DNA of 64,000 bases from positions 9,818,501-9,882,500 of the forward strand of contig NC_134368.1 of assembly GCF_035582795.1 (NCBI RefSeq). The letters are read 5' to 3'. The translations under genes were made by a program, and so were the position numbers. A model generated the notes under the pieces. It was not told the DNA's origin. It made no database searches and saw nothing but the letters and a program-made list of their open reading frames with translations. Source of the DNA: Mycteria americana (taxonomy: Eukaryota; Chordata; Aves; Ciconiiformes; Ciconiidae). This document shows positions 26,470 to 40,719 of the stretch, piece after piece (within the stretch, counting starts at the first letter, position 1; every line of letters begins with the position of its first letter).

Positions 26470-29400
26470 TGGGGCACAGACCTCCAGCCACACAGAACCT
26501 CTCTGTTCCACTGGAAAGGTGAAAGCTGGCTTGGGTGAAACCACTCTCAGTAGGAGATGCTGAGTTCCACCAGGAGAGACACCTAAGCAATGTCACCAGC
26601 ATGGCCTTTGATGGGTGAGATGGGCTGTCTTGGAAGCATGCTCAGCCCCTGGCAGAGTAAATTAAACACACACACACATCTAGCCATACATGATCCATGG
26701 GTCCTGGCCAGCTATGATATTTCCTAATACCTTTCGTTGGCATCGCACTCTTAGGGGCTGTGCGTGTAAATGTATGCCTTCTTCCTTTTTAAGACAAAGC
26801 ACTAAATCAGCTATATTTATAGAGGATCAGCAGATGGCCAGCAAGCTGTGAAAAAAAATTATATTTGTCAGGATTATAAATCTGAAAAGGGAGTTTAAGC
26901 AAAACTCCACAGCACTTGATGTGATTAATTTCTGGAATGATATTTTTGTCTCTGCAAAATTATCCCAGGCCTTCAGTGCACAGAGGGTGCAGGGAGCTAC
27001 ATGGGTGCCGTAAAAGCAGCATCTAAGTGCTCCTGGGGCATCCTCGCGGCCCCCAGCGGAGGCACGGCACTGCTGTCCTCACCAAACAGGGAGAAGGACT
27101 GGGCTGCCCGAGGCTGTGCTGAGGAACCTGCAGCAAAGAGGGAAACCGAAGATGGGCCAGAATTTAGGTTCAGCGTGAGATGGGAGACACGGGATGGGCA
27201 CAGCCCTTTCCATGCACCCTACACCAGGTGTTCATGGCTGGAGCGGTGCATGCATGCTGACGCCACAGTATTTCACTCACTAGCTCTTCTGGAGATTAGT
27301 GAATGTCCCACGCCCTTGCAGGGCCTTCAGGGAAGCCTGGAAGAAGCCCCAAAATGAGCATAAAGAGAAAAGCTGGTGAGGGTCAGGAGGGCAGAGACAA
27401 CCTGGGACCACAGTCCATCAGTGGGAGCCCTGGAGGAGTGAGCAGATGTGCTCCCAGCATGGTCCCAGAAATGGCACAACTAATGCAAGATCAGAGTTAC
27501 CCTTTTTTTCTTTAACCACTTTGCAAAATGTATCCAGAGATTCATGTCATGGCACTGCAGTGTTTTCTCTCATGTCCTACCAGTTTTACTCCCTTCCACT
27601 ACTGGAGACATAGGGTCTGACTAAACAGGGCTTAAAAATGCATATAATGTGTTAGCGAAGATTGCCGAAAGTCCTAATTAAGACAGGTAAAAGCTGTGTA
27701 TTAACATCAGCCGATCAGAGCAACGCCTGGGATTTTCCCCTCAGTAACACAGCAGATGTGAAAATATAACTTGTCCCCTCTACGGGAGGCTTGAGGATTC
27801 ATTAGCCGAAACGTTTTTAAAATATGCTTTTCCTTCTAATTTAAATCAGCTTGCTGCATCAAGTTACTTTGGGGTCATAGTTTTTACAGGCAGAGGGTCC
27901 AAGACGCTGTTTTACGAAGGGATTTAACTCATAGCAGAGCATGGGATGACGAATCTGTTCGGCCGTTGGAGGTGGGCGAGCACTGCTGTGCCGGGGAGAT
28001 GCGCCGTGCTGGGGGGATGCCAGCAAGCGCTGAGCACCCGCTGCTCCTTCCTCGCAATCACTCCCTTTCCACCAAGGACGGAGAGTAAGCGCACGTACAA
28101 AAAAAGCCAGTCCTCCATGGTCATTACTCTTAATTACACGATTACTCGATTCAGTACTACCACAAAATTATCGTGATTTGCCACTGCCTTACGTAGAGGT
28201 TTATACCAGCACAAATTGAGTGCTAAGTGGGTGTAAATCAATACCAACCCCTGAGTAGAGATTCCTGGCGTGGCAGTGTTTTACATTCAATTTCTGTGGC
28301 AGTAAAGGATACCATACAACAGTGGAAAATTGGCTCCTCGCTCCCTAATTTTACCTGCGAGACCTCTAAGACGGGGAGCGGCCCCCGCTTGCCAGATCGT
28401 TCCTAGCAGTGAAACTTCTATACCCACACATGATTTTCCTTGCAAATCCTTGTTACTTCACTTTTTTAATCCTCAGCCCTCACATTTCCAACAGTAAGTG
28501 ATAGCTCTGCATCTCCCAGGTCGTTTGTCTCCCACAGGGGTTGGCAATGCTCTGTGTTTCATTTAAGAGCCCTCTCGCAACAGCCAGAGTTTTCCTCTGA
28601 AAAAATAAATAAAGCTCCTTTCCCCACCCCTTGGAGAAAAACCCTCCCCAAAACCCAGCGAGAATCAAAGCTGAACCATCCGGGAAAGCTTATTTCTTAA
28701 AAAGGACCAGTGAAGTTATTTTGGAAGACAACTGCCAGAGGTACTGCAAGAACATTGATATCCAAGCTGTCATAATATTTGACCCTCAGAAAATAGGAAC
28801 ATCCATCCCTTGGGTAAACTGGCTGCAGTAATATTAAACAGGGAGAGGGAAAGAAAACACTTGTTGTCTTTCGGAAGAGGGACGCGGGGCTGCAGCAGCG
28901 CTCCTCGGCCGAGCGTGCAGGCAATGCGGAGATCAAAAGCTGGGCTTCAAGCGCTTCCAGTCAGGAGCCTTTCATCTGCAGCTCTGCAAGCGTTTAGAGA
29001 TGAAAGTCCTAGAGTTTCACTGGGAGTGACGAAAAACATTCCTTAGGACCTCGTTTGAAAGCGTGGCTGTCTGCAGAACGGATTTATATTTGGGGTCTGC
29101 GCTCTTTTTCTTTTTTTTCCCCATCCCTAGGACTTCAGTTATACATGTTGGGCCAAATGCAGAGGTAGACCAGCGGCAAGCAAAGGAGATGCTGGTGGGA
29201 TGCAGGGTCTGCTCCACTGGCTGCGGGTGGCAATCCCAGCCCCTTCAACCAGACATGTGCAGGTAGGGTGGTCTTACTCCCCCCAGGAAGAGGGTCTTGG
29301 ATTTAATCTTCTCCCTCCATTGCAGCTCTACAGAGACGTGTGGCTGTCTCCAGGAAAGCAGCCGGGGAAGGAGGCAATCAGACTGCAGCCGCCGTGGAAA

Positions 29401-32400
29401 GCATCGGGTATGCAACTATTCAGCGAATTCTCGCAAATGATGGTTCTGTTCTCAGAAATCAGGATCACGCAGCATACGCTGCACAAACAGGGGAAAAAAA
29501 AAAAAGGCAGGGGGGGATAAATTCATGGGATAATTTATTCACGATGAATAATTCAACCAGCAGAAGTGACTACTCCAAAGATCAGGTCAAAAGTTGAGTG
29601 CTTGAATAAATGAATTGCCCTTTCACAAATATAAAAAGCAGAAATCTCAATATTTATCATTTGCAGACACACAAATATTCCAGAACAACATTTTCTAATG
29701 AAGTGGGGAGGCGTGTTAATAATAAATTCTATTGATAACGAGAGTTAGGAAAGCAAATAATAACTGACTGGAACACGTTTATATATGAAAAGTGACTTTT
29801 CAAACAAACTGTCAACAGTGGGCTGCATTGTAAGACTATTAGGAAATAGGAACTCTGTAAATAACTTGCCTGCCCCAGCAACTACTGAACCTACTGCCAG
29901 TAAATAAGCATTACCTTGGAGCACAAACCAAGCTGTCGCAAGCTTGGAGACATATGGTGAAAGTGCAAGCAGAGAGGTTCGAGATCCACAGCTGAGACCA
30001 GATGTGCAGTCGATCAAGGTGAAAAACAGGAACCATCGGAGACCTCTCCTGGTGTCGTGCCCCTAGAGGAGTCGCATCCCCTCCCTGGTTGGGTGCGAGA
30101 TGGGTTTTTCAGCTGCTGCTGCCCAAGGACTCTAGTGTGCAGCCCGGGCAGTGTCCCTCCACAGCTGTGTGGGTCCCTACCACGGGGCGACCAGAGACAC
30201 CTACCTCCAACCCAACCAGCATGGCCACCACATCCTTTTCACCATGATCAGCCACATCTAGGCTGCTTCTGGCTGGGGCAAACACATGTGAAACGTTCAG
30301 CTGTAACGCACCTGCCCCATCCGTGGCCTCTCTGCGGAAAGCTGCCCATGGAGGCTTGTTGTGCTTTCTTGGAAGGACGCTGTCCACAGTTCCTCCAGGA
30401 TTTAATCCCACAGGGGTCCAGACTGGCATCCCTAGATGCTGTCATAACATGAGTAGATGCTGAGGTCTCCCTGCATGCTCTCAGAGAGTCTGTCCTTGTG
30501 GCATTTCATTATCGGCCCACCTGCTATGTGATTGTGGCAAACCTGCTCGTTTCCAGTAATTACAGGGGCAGATTGATGTAGAAGTAGGAGCCAATCTGGG
30601 CTCATCAACTCATTTCACCCAAGCTACTGTCGGTCATGCTTGCTCATGGCTGATCTAAGCCCCGGCAGGAATTCATCGGTCCTGGGGAGTCCTCTGCCAC
30701 CTTGCTGGCAGCAGTAACTGAACTTCAGCCAAACCAAGGGGAATTTGGTTCAGTGCAGTTTGGACTGATCAAAATTAGGGTGCAGGTCCTGCAGGCTGGC
30801 TTAATCCAGTCTTGAAGTCATGCCTTGAGATCACATTTGGAAAGATGAAGGCACTGGGTGGAGAGCGAAATTCAGTTTTTCCTTATCCTGTGCATAGCTG
30901 TAGCGAGCACAGCTCTCGGCAAAGATCAGTCTCTGGCACACGGGGCACAGAAAAAATTACTTGAGGCACCAACAGCCCAAAAAGGGGGAAGGAGATTGGT
31001 GCGAGACAGAGGCATGGCCAATTGGGGTTGGAGCTGAGGTGCTGCTCTCCTTTTGCAATGGAGGTGTAGACTAAAAACCTCCCAATACTGCCTTCCTACA
31101 ATGTCCTTCATCTGCCCCAAAGAGGACACATCTCCTCCAACCAACCCTGAAAACCAGCTTGGTGTTACTGAACTACAAAGAACTGTGGAACACCGCTCAG
31201 ACGGTTTGGCAATGCAGCCAGGCTTTATGGCCTGGAGCAGGACAGAGAAGCAGCTCTGCTGGGAAGGGGAGCCTGGGAAGGCCGGTGTGCTGAGCATCGC
31301 TTCGCTCTGCCACGAAGCCCTGCCTGCTGTGACCAGCCATGGGCCACACGGCAACTTGGTGGCCAAGGCAGGACTCTCACGCTGCTGCTTCGGAGTGCCC
31401 ATCCTCTCACTGCAACTGCAGCACGGCCTCTTTGTCCGCCTGCAGACGCAGATCGCAAGAAAAATGGCTTGATTGGATTTTTTAAAATTTTATTTTATTT
31501 CTGGAGAAAAAAAAAGAAAAGGCTGTTTTCAACTTGGCAACAGGAATAACAAACACACAAGTATGAGAGCTGATGGCCTTAATTTGCAGTTACTTTTCTA
31601 CAGCTTCATCTCAACAAGGATTCTGGACACAGGGGAGGCAAATAGTGCTCCTACCCTATAAAAGAGGTACAGGGGGGAAGAATGTGGTCCAGTAATTACA
31701 GAAATGGTCTGGAGTCAGAAGGACTCCACTATGAGCAATTAAAAGGAAAATTAACCATAAGAAAAGTTTTCTTTTGGTTTTATAGTTAAATCCACAAATA
31801 GAAGAAATACTGTACAGTCGAACTCCGACAAACAAGCATGCCTGATTTTAATGAGCCAAATGAAGGGCTTGTTTTATGGGATATGTAATATAATAGTCCC
31901 ACGGTAAGGGAGCCTATTTCTCCACTGCTCTGCACTGCATGCAGTTATTCCAAGTGGTGCGAAGTGGGTGTAAAATGCCACCGAAACCAAATTTCTTCCT
32001 TGTATCCTCCTGTGGTCATATTCTACACCCCTTGCATGTATGTGTGCACCACTGTTCTGCATGCGAATCAGCAGATTAAAGCAAAAGGACTAGTACTGTG
32101 GTTAGGAAAGGAGGGGAGGGAAGGAGAAAGGTTCTGGGTTCACCCTCTTGCCACAAACTTCCTGCATGATCCTGGTTGAGTCACTTAATTTTGGCCAAAG
32201 GCGGGATGGTAGGGCTCTGGCAGAGGTCCGGAGGTCCAAACTGCTGGTGAAGGTAGGACGCATGGGGCTGGCAGACTGTGAAGCCCCCGTGCCGTGGCTG
32301 AGCCATGCGCCTTCCCACTTGCTGCCCCTTAAATGCCTCTGTGGAGCTGTCACTGCTCTCAGGGATGAAATACCATTCCCTGTCCTCACGGTCATGTGTG

Positions 32401-35400
32401 CCTACAGCCATCACAGCAGTCAAGTACCCCTACAACAGGGGTGCACCAGAGTTTGTAGCCAAACTTTGCTGTTATTGTGGCAGAAGATACTGTTGTCTAT
32501 GAATACAGAAATGAAAAGTGGAAATCTGGCAGCAACAAGGACTCAGCCTCACAATTTCCCTGGGGGAGCTGCAGATGGTTGGGGTCCCCCTGCATGCCAG
32601 CAAGGACCACAGACGTCTCCATTTTCCACGCGCGAGGGGCACACAGCACCATCGCACACCACACAACCTCATCCCTCCCCATCACACACACCCCTGCATT
32701 CACTGAGCTCGCTCTCACACCAGGGTCAAAAAAACCTAACTGTGCTTATACCCCACCACCACTCTTTGCCCCGCAGACTAATCTGTTCTTACCTGCCCAA
32801 ACTTACTGAAATAAAGAGGCAAGTTGGTGTTTATAAATGCAAAAGAAAATATATGACTTGTTTGCCAGGGAAAAGGTCTTAAGGCTATATAGCAAAAATT
32901 ATTTCCAGTTGACTTCTTCCACCCCATCAGTTTCAAAGAACCAATTTGTTGGCTACTTTGTTGCTTTATTCAAAGAAAAAAAGAATCTCCTTTTTTTTTA
33001 TTATTCTCCCTCTCATATTTCATGTCATTATTCTGCAAGAACAGAGCAGGGGCAATAACAGGACAGAGAAGAGAGAAAGGTCTGACCAGCAGCTGGGTAT
33101 GAGTGAAAGCAGTAATTTTCAAAGCTGGCTTTCGTCTCACAGCCTGTATGATGTGAGACAGTGATCTCACCGAGGCTCATGCTCATTCTCCTTCTCCTTC
33201 TCCTCTTCTTTCTTCTGTTCTCTCCATTTTGGGTGTTGCCAGGAGAAGCTGCCCTGTTTAGAGACATACAATCCAGGGTTGCACCCCTCAGTGCATAACA
33301 CATGGTGAAGTTTGCTGTGATGAGCATCCTGGAGTGCACTTTCCAAGGTGGTGACATCCCAGGGCCTTTTACCCGAAAGATGCATTTGGCCACACAGCGA
33401 GGCCAAATGGCCAGGATCAGCTCCAAGCAGATTGCACCGCAGGGTCTGAGGGCCACAAGGCTGGTGGAAATGGGTTAAACATAATTATCACAACCTCACT
33501 TGTCCTACATCTGCCACCAGCAGCATGCTTCTTGCAACTTATATTGAACCACAAATACCTCCCACCTGTGTCTGGGGCCACGGCTGGTATTGATGAAGCA
33601 CATGTTGTGCCGGCTTGCAAACCACGTGGCACCTTCTGCCAAGCAGAAGGAATGAGCCCGTCTTCTGCAAACGGCCAACAAAACTCAACGTGTAAATGCA
33701 TCGCACCAACAAACCTGCTGGAGTTGCTACTCCTCAAGAACCTCTCAGTGACAGCAAGCAACGATCTCACCAACCGCATCCCCCTTCCTACATCCCTCGC
33801 TTTGAGCTAGTGACCAAGTCACCTTCCCCACCAGGTTTGCTGGAGGATTGGACTGCTGAAGAGGGGGACAGGAAGGCAACATCAATTTGGCACTCACCTC
33901 CCAGAGCGGGGAAAAACTATCTCAATGTCATCACTGCAACAGAGGTTTTAAGGACAGGGCTACCTACTGCCCATGTCCTGGGCTGACAGAAAATCCATCC
34001 CAGAGCTACCCAGCTGCTCTTCCCTCCCTCATCCGTATCGCAGCAGCATCCAGAACTGGTTCTCACAGGTAGCACAGAGCATTTTTTTTCATTCTTATTC
34101 GTTTTTCTTTTTACTAACAGCAAATACGCCAGAAATCAAAGATTTTGGAAGATGAAATTCCTTGCAAATTCAGGGTGATCTGAGCTAATAGTTTCAGCCA
34201 GAGGGGAAAAAAAAATGAAAGAAAGAGAAAAGAGTGGGAGGGGAATTCTGAAAAAATTTTGAAACACATTGTTTCAACATCTTCTAAACAGAACGGGTTG
34301 GGTTTTTTTCTGAAATACCAAAATGTTTCATTTCAACATTTTCACATTCATGTGTCAAAACAGCCTTTTTGTATTACAAATTAATATAAATTAAAAGAAA
34401 ACAAGGTTAAATGAAAAGGTTAATAAATACAATAAAACATTTTGGGTTTGGATTGAAGAAACTATTTGGGGTTGACCCTACAGGAATCTTCCTTTTTTTT
34501 TTTTTCCCAGTTTGCCAAGAAAATGCAAATAATTTGTTTTGGTTTGACCTGAAGCCATTTATTTATCATTCTTGGAGCCCGAAATGCCATTATTTACCTA
34601 GATCAACTCATTGGCTCCCTGGCACTCTTTCCTTGGGGGAGTTAGGAAGATGAAGGGGATGAAGAGAGACCGCATCGAGTTGGCTGTGAGGAGGGTTGCG
34701 ATGGGGTCTGGGCTTTTTGATCCCAGTCAGGGTGGTTAGGTGCTGTGCTACCCACAGTGCCCTCAGGACACGAACCAGATGTGGGGAGAGGTGAGATCTC
34801 TTATTAGACCAAAGTAAAAGATCTAATAAACGATCTTATCTGCACCCGCAAGACTTACTTTGCCTGGAGGATCTGCTAAAGCACAGTTCTGTCCCAAAGG
34901 GCACCGTAGCATCCTGATCGATAGATTCTAGGGGTTTTGGAAAGAAAATCAGGAGGGCCAGGTTATATGGTCTGCCTACTCTTTGGGAGAACAGGGAGCA
35001 AAAACCATCCCTGTCCAGACATGTGGGAGATGTCTGACAGGCACAGGGACGACGTGGAGGCCCCAGAAATGGGACTGGCCCCAGGTCGCACTCCTCGCTG
35101 TGCCATGCCAGGGGCTCCTGCTTACATGCTATTCATTTTGGTTGCGTAATGCTGAGCTGTAAGACCTCATCAGCTGCTACTCATTACACAGGCACAGCCC
35201 TTCTTGAATAGAAACCATAGCAGAAAATAGATCTCGGGATGTAAAAACTGACATCTTGAATTCATAAGCGGAGCGACAGCATTCTTGTTTAGAGTCTGAG
35301 GGTGGCCTGTTCTGAACTTGCCTTTTTTTATACCAGATGAGTCTAACCTCAGAGCCAGGATGACTCCAGCGAGTATCATTACCCTAAAGCAAAGAAAAGA

Positions 35401-35750
35401 ACATGACTCAAGTCTAGCAGTGCTAGAGTCACTACAAAGCGCCCAAGCAAGGGACGCCAAGTCTGATCCTGCCACCCGTCCGGACCCATTGTCTCTCTGA
35501 TGATCTCCTCGGTCCCAACAACAGCAACGACAATGGGTGTGATTCTGGGCTGCAGTCAGACTGCTTTGCTCGCACATGATTTCCTTACTGGGGAAGTGCC
35601 TTGGAAAACCCCAGCCACTAGAAAGGGACAGAAAAATAAACCAAGAAACCACCCTCCTCCACCTACCCCACTACCAAACCAGTTTCACTTCTGAAAGCAG
35701 GAAGGATTTGTCCCACGGCATGCTCCCCTCTCTGTTAACACCAGGCTAAA
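26470..35750. other. Gene-free intergenic sequence between two CR1 copies
   Basis: No recognisable coding exon is seen. AT-rich unique stretches at 27,640-27,870, 28,120-28,330 and 29,520-29,760 contain many homeodomain-type cores (TAAT, ATTA) and are possible conserved elements. A 244-codon frame at 32,148-32,882 has no known motif and begins inside a MIR-like relic, so it is not credible as a gene. Short A/T runs occur near 32,990 and 34,490. Confidence 0.55.
32125..32195 (+). mobile_element. Ancient MIR (CORE-SINE)-like remnant
   Basis: The words ttctgggttcaccctcttgcc, then cctgcatgatcctggttgag and tcacttaattttggcc follow the MIR order 'ctgggttc-aatc-tggctctgcc ... tgtgtgaccttgggcaagtcacttaa'. 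The match is clear in order and spacing but diverged in sequence, as expected of a very old insertion shared by amniotes. Confidence 0.55.
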
Positions 35751-35753
35751 GGA

Positions 35754-36180
35754 ATCACAGAATCACAGAATCACAGAATCATATAGGTTGGAAAAGACCT
35801 TTAAGATCATCGAGTCCAACCATAAACCTAACACTGCCAAAGACCACCACTACACCATGTCTCTAAGTACCTCATCCAAACGTCCTTTAAATACCTCCAG
35901 GGATGGCGACTCAACCACTTCCCTGGGCAGCCTCTTCCAATGCTTGATAACCCTCTCGGTGAAGAAAAATTTCCTAATATCCAGTCTAAACCTCCCCTGG
36001 CACAACTTGAGGCCATTTCCTCTTGTCCTATCACTTGTTACCTGGGAGAAGAGACCGACCCCCACCTCTCTACAACCTCCTTTCAGGTAGTTGTAGAGAG
36101 CGATGAAGTCTCCCCTCAGCCTCCTTTTCTCCAGGCTAAACAGTCCCAGCTCCCTCAGCCGCTCCTCATAAGACTTCTGG
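35754..36180 (-). mobile_element. CR1 LINE, 5'-truncated 3' end
   Basis: The left end shows three to four copies of the octamer acagaatc, then ataggttggaaaagacctt and atcatcgagtccaaccat, a CR1 3' end of a different subfamily from the copy at 25.7 kb. The minus-strand frame reads [39 protein letters not shown] and [17 protein letters not shown]. The open frame is intact across this part, so it is fairly young. It is truncated at about 36,180, where a short cacggtctgg/cacgg repetition begins. Confidence 0.95.
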
Positions 36181-36599
36181 CACGGTCTGGCACGGAAGGC
36201 ACGGTCTGAAGTGGTTTTCATCCAAAGAGCAGACCTAAAGACACAAGACCGTTTGAAACTCCAGCATCTCTTGGTGAGGCTGTGACAAAATGCCAGCCCC
36301 ACCACAGGAGTTGCATCTTCCTTGCTGCTCTGCTTTAACCCTGATAAAGGAGAGAAATAATTTGTCCACAGGTAGGTATACGCCCAGCCACAGCTTTCAG
36401 AGCATACTTGGCATGCAGAAATGCTGCAGGAATCAACACCCATCACCTCCCTCACCCAGAGCCATGTAAAGGACAGGGCCAAGATCGACTATTTTCATTA
36501 AGCAATGGAGGGGCTGTGGGAAGGACTCATTGACCTCCCAAAGTCTTTTACAACCCAAAGTTTTTACAGTTTCATATACCTGTTTCGTTAAGACATGGG

Positions 36600-36715
36600 T
36601 TTGGGGAGATTGGGGTTTTATGCCAGATCTCCTGTATGTGCCCGGGCAGGACATCTAACCTCTCCCCACCTTTCCAAAACCATGATAATGCGTATTGACA
36701 GATCCATTCATGTTA
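36600..36715 (+). mobile_element. Ancient MIR-like remnant
   Basis: A series of words, cgggcaggacatctaacctct, ccccacctttccaaaacc and atgataatgcg, follows the MIR order 'gggcaagtcacttaacctct ... cctcagtttccccatctgtaaaatgg-gataat'. It lies about 420 bases past the younger CR1 copy. Identity is low, and the family call rests on word order. Confidence 0.45.
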
Positions 36716-39159
36716 GTGAGATACTTAGATAATGGTGCTGGAGACTTTGAAGTATCTGGCTGGCCAGCAGGTACGAAAAATTTGCAGGAGTAACCTGAGA
36801 CAGCATTAATGTGTCTCAAATACACCTCATCACTGTCCCTAACCTGCCCATATCCAATCTTCATCAGTGCATCCCCTGAAAACAGTAAGGTCTTCTCCTG
36901 CAGCCCCTTTTGCAGCACCTCATGCTCTCTCCGCACCGTGCTGGCATCACCCTCTCACAGACTCTTTCCGAGGCAGCTGGCAGTGCAAGTCCCTTTCTCA
37001 CCTACTCAGTGGGAGGGAAGAAATCAAATATACAAGATAAAAACATGCCCTACGCAGCAGCCTGGCTTAAGCATGCTGTCACCAGGTTCTGTCTATTTAT
37101 TCTTTGTCAGCTCTTTCTACTTGCTCCATCTTTCCTCACATATTTCAAATCTGCATCTAATTCAAGTATTACATCCATTTATTTTCTTAGTACTTTTATT
37201 CCCCTGAACCGCGTTTTTATGGTGGGTAGCCGTCGCTGCAAGCACAGTGCTGAAATAAGGCACTTATTGGCTGCAGCTCCAGGGATTTTAACCGGATATC
37301 TGCCTTTGTTTAAATTAAGTAAATCAGGATGTTTCCTAAACACCGTAAGGACAGAAGTTTAGACTTCTACTGAATCAACTTTTTGACCTAAAGCCAGCAA
37401 TGTTTCAGTCAAGGACATTCCCTGGATGTATCCAAGGAGTCTGAAAATCCCCTTCATCAGGTCCCAGGAGCTCTGCGACTCACCGTGTCGGGGACACCAG
37501 TCCTGCTCCCTTTGGAGGGGATGCTTACCCTTATAAAGTGACTACTTGAAGACAAACTTGTAGTCACTGAAAATGGAGTGAGATACATCCCACCCTTCAA
37601 ATGCATTTTTTAATATGACTAGTTTATATACTTAGAGACCTACTTATCCATACTCCCTGATGAAAACCTGCAGCCGTGATGGGGTACGGCTTTAGACGTT
37701 GCTATAGACAGAGCTTTGACAGGGGGTTTGACAGAGCCATGGGCTGATGGATGTTGTGTTCCTGAGTATCTTTTCCTACAGAAATGTTTTACCTTCAGTT
37801 TTTAGTAGGTGAGGAGTTTCCAAAGTGCTCAAAGCTGGACATGATAATGAACTCGAAGTAAAACAGAGATTTCAGCACCATTTCTTACACTGATATCCTT
37901 CTGGAAGACCGGAAGTTAAGCATACAACTTCCATAAGCAAGAACAAATGGCAGATGGACAAATCTTCCAAGCAGATCCATGGCCTCTGAAGACTGGAGAG
38001 TCCCAAAAGCCTTCAAAGGATCTGTGCATCCTGGGACTTGCATTTTATTTTCTTCTGAAGAAGCAAACCGTGGTGGCCTAGATGTAGTCCATGGGCACCC
38101 AAATGAACTGGAAAGTACCAGTGTACCCAAAGGAAACAGGCTGCTGCAAATATTGATTGCTGGGGGAAGAGGGAGGGTGAGTAATTCCTATCAGAAATTG
38201 GTCCAATTATTGGAAATGCTGACAAACGCTAAATGCACAATAAACTACGGTGGTTCCCAGCACTGAGATGCTTTGAGCCAGCAGAGGTTTTGCTGTCCTT
38301 CAGCCACAGGCCACCGACAAAGAAAATAGAAACTGCTGATGAAATTAATCATTGTCTTAATTAAACAACTGAGGAAAAGCTTTGTGATCAAATATCCACC
38401 TTCCTTTTGTTAAGAAAAGCTAACACATTTGCAACACAGGGTTTAGAGAACAATCTCTCAAGGTCAGATTTAGATTGCTTGAACTGATTCCCATTTAAGG
38501 TTTTAAGATGCTTGACTCGATTGTTTCGATGTGAGAGAGCTTCACCCTCAAACCATTACCTAGGCTTTACTCTTCCAGCCTCTTTCTATAAGGCAGCTGA
38601 TCTATTTAAGGAAAGAGATGCTTCTCTCTATGACTGATGCCAGTAAAATATGACCAGCAGTACTGACTGTGGCATATATGCAGAGGTCACTGGCTTTGAA
38701 GGCCTTGTTAAATACACTTTATTTGTCTCAGCTAATGTCAATGTGGTGATTCACCCTGTTTCTCTATGCCAGCAAAATGAATGAGCATCGTTAATGTTTT
38801 ATATCAAGGTGCAGAGTGCGTAGTTAAATGCCTTCACACAGGCACTGACGTCACACGAGGATGTTTTCCTTCACCTCTCCTGCTTGGCATTGCCCAGGAC
38901 TCCAGCAGGAGAAAAAGCGTACATAGATGCAACACAGGCCTTACATGGCTCAGCAGCAGTACCCTACATCCCTTAGATTTTACTAGCAGTGCAGGTTTTT
39001 AGATGAAAGATGGACTGACACACAAGCAGAGCTCAAAATGTTGTCCAGATCAGCAAAAATGGAGGTTAACTAATAAGCTATAAAAAAAGCAAACCTAACG
39101 AGAAGCTAGGTAATGCCTAACTTGTTGTGATATTAGAAAGCAAAGGAATCTGAGTGAGG

Positions 39160-39333
39160 CAATTTACATATCTTGGCAGCAATGTGCAGCTCAGTAGGAA
39201 TGTCTGGAAGGAAATCACATCCGCAGTCAGCACAGCAGCGTTAACCAAGATTTGGGCCTCAGAAATCTATAGCTTAAAGTTCCATCACTCAGGCTCCAGT
39301 TCATATGTTATCCCTATGTTAACAAATGGCTAG
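39160..39333 (+). pseudogene. Non-LTR retrotransposon ORF2 relic (possibly RTE-like)
   Basis: A 58-codon frame begins QFTYLGSNVQ, continues with LTKIWASEIYSLK and ends YVIPMLTNG before a stop. This follows the post-catalytic block of several non-LTR reverse transcriptases, where a F-x-YLGS motif, a K-x-IW-x-S motif with SLKTK-like continuation and a VLPVLLYG-like motif come in this order. The frame is closed upstream by a stop and downstream at 39,331, so only a broken fragment remains. The exact clade (RTE or another) cannot be fixed by eye. Confidence 0.4.
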
Positions 39334-40719
39334 AAAGCCAGAAAAACTTTCTGAAGGTCCAGAGAGCCAGCCAAATGGCTTTGGATGCAAACCCCTTGGG
39401 AAGAATGATGTATCTGATTAAATGAATTTATTGCAGAAAGTGCAGAACTTGATCAAAGGCTCCTCTATAGTGGAGATAACCGGCAGACATACCTTCAAGC
39501 AGCTTTAAACATTGCGTCAACAGCAGTCTAACCCAACAGCACCGTGGAGTAACTACCCGTGTACTTACCCTGTTCTTTGGGTGGGTTTTGCCACTATTTT
39601 GAACCTGCACCTGCTGCTAAAGATATATGGTTTGGATCAATCTGCTCTGTGTTAGGGCCACAACAGTGGTGGCAGAGTGGACTTGGAGAGTTCATCAGAT
39701 CTGAGTCTCCGGCATCACCCAGCAAGGGAGAGGCACACAGCAGATATGTGCTAAAAATGAAAGCAGAGCACCCGCAGAGGCCATCCTGCCACCAGCCAAC
39801 GGGAAGAAAACACAGATGGGGATGTCTGCAAGCCACTCATCAAAGAAAGCTGGGAGGGAACATTTATGGGGTTTAAGCAATTCAGAGGACATGCAAAGAG
39901 CAGCTCAAGCTAGACAGGGATGACCAAGAAGTTGCCTTAAGCGCCTGATAGTGAGGGAAGCATCTAAATCCAGACTCTTCAAAGTCTTGTAAGTGGGTAA
40001 GCAGAAGCACTGAAGACAAAAGGAAATAATTCATTTTTCAGCTTGTTTCCACTACTGTCCTTCAGTGCTTTCAGAGCTAAATCTAAGTGACTGAAGCTCA
40101 GCTGGGTAAACACAAACCAAACCAAAAACCAGCCTGCTTTTTGAAAACATCACCACTAGCTGCTCTTTTGCAACTAGTTTGACACCCAAGCCTGCGCTGC
40201 GAGAGTTTAAAACCTTCTGGACCCCAAGGACATGTGTGCATGGATGCAGCCACGCTCCCAGCTGCTCGAGCAACCTGCCTGGTCCTGCTCACCGTAGCCT
40301 TGATGTGGACACGGCCAGAGCTGGGAGCAAAGGGCTTCCCCAGCACTGCTCTGCGTGATGGCCCTCGAGCAAATGCGCTTTCAAGGGCAAATGTTGTATC
40401 TTTTCTTTCACCTCTTTAATCTTATCAGCACTGCCTAAACCTGGTCTAACAGGCCATCCAAGGGACAGCGATTGCCTCAGGGGTGGACATGCAACTGGAG
40501 AGAGACTGCCAAGTATGCAGATGGTTGTTATCTGCAACAGCATTGCTGTGCAACAGGCTGAGCCGGGACTCTCCGGCCATCTCCTAAGGAAAGGCAGAGC
40601 ATGCCCCAAGAGTGTGGTGTTTCTGTCCTTCAGCCTTTTGAATTTGGCCTCTGCAGAGGCTGCCTTTGATCAGAGCATCACCAAAGCCTCACCAGATTAA
40701 ACTCCACTGGGCAGATGCT

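Noticed and set aside
25812..26477. 221-codon minus-strand frame
   Set aside because: It is the CR1 ORF2 tail read through into the GGAA microsatellite, not a host gene.
31900..32045. Words gcgaagtgggtgtaaaatgcc resembling an old amniote repeat
   Set aside because: Match is limited to one short word series and cannot be assigned.
35850..36482. 210-codon minus-strand frame
   Set aside because: Its C-terminal half is CR1 ORF2; the rest is flanking sequence open by chance.
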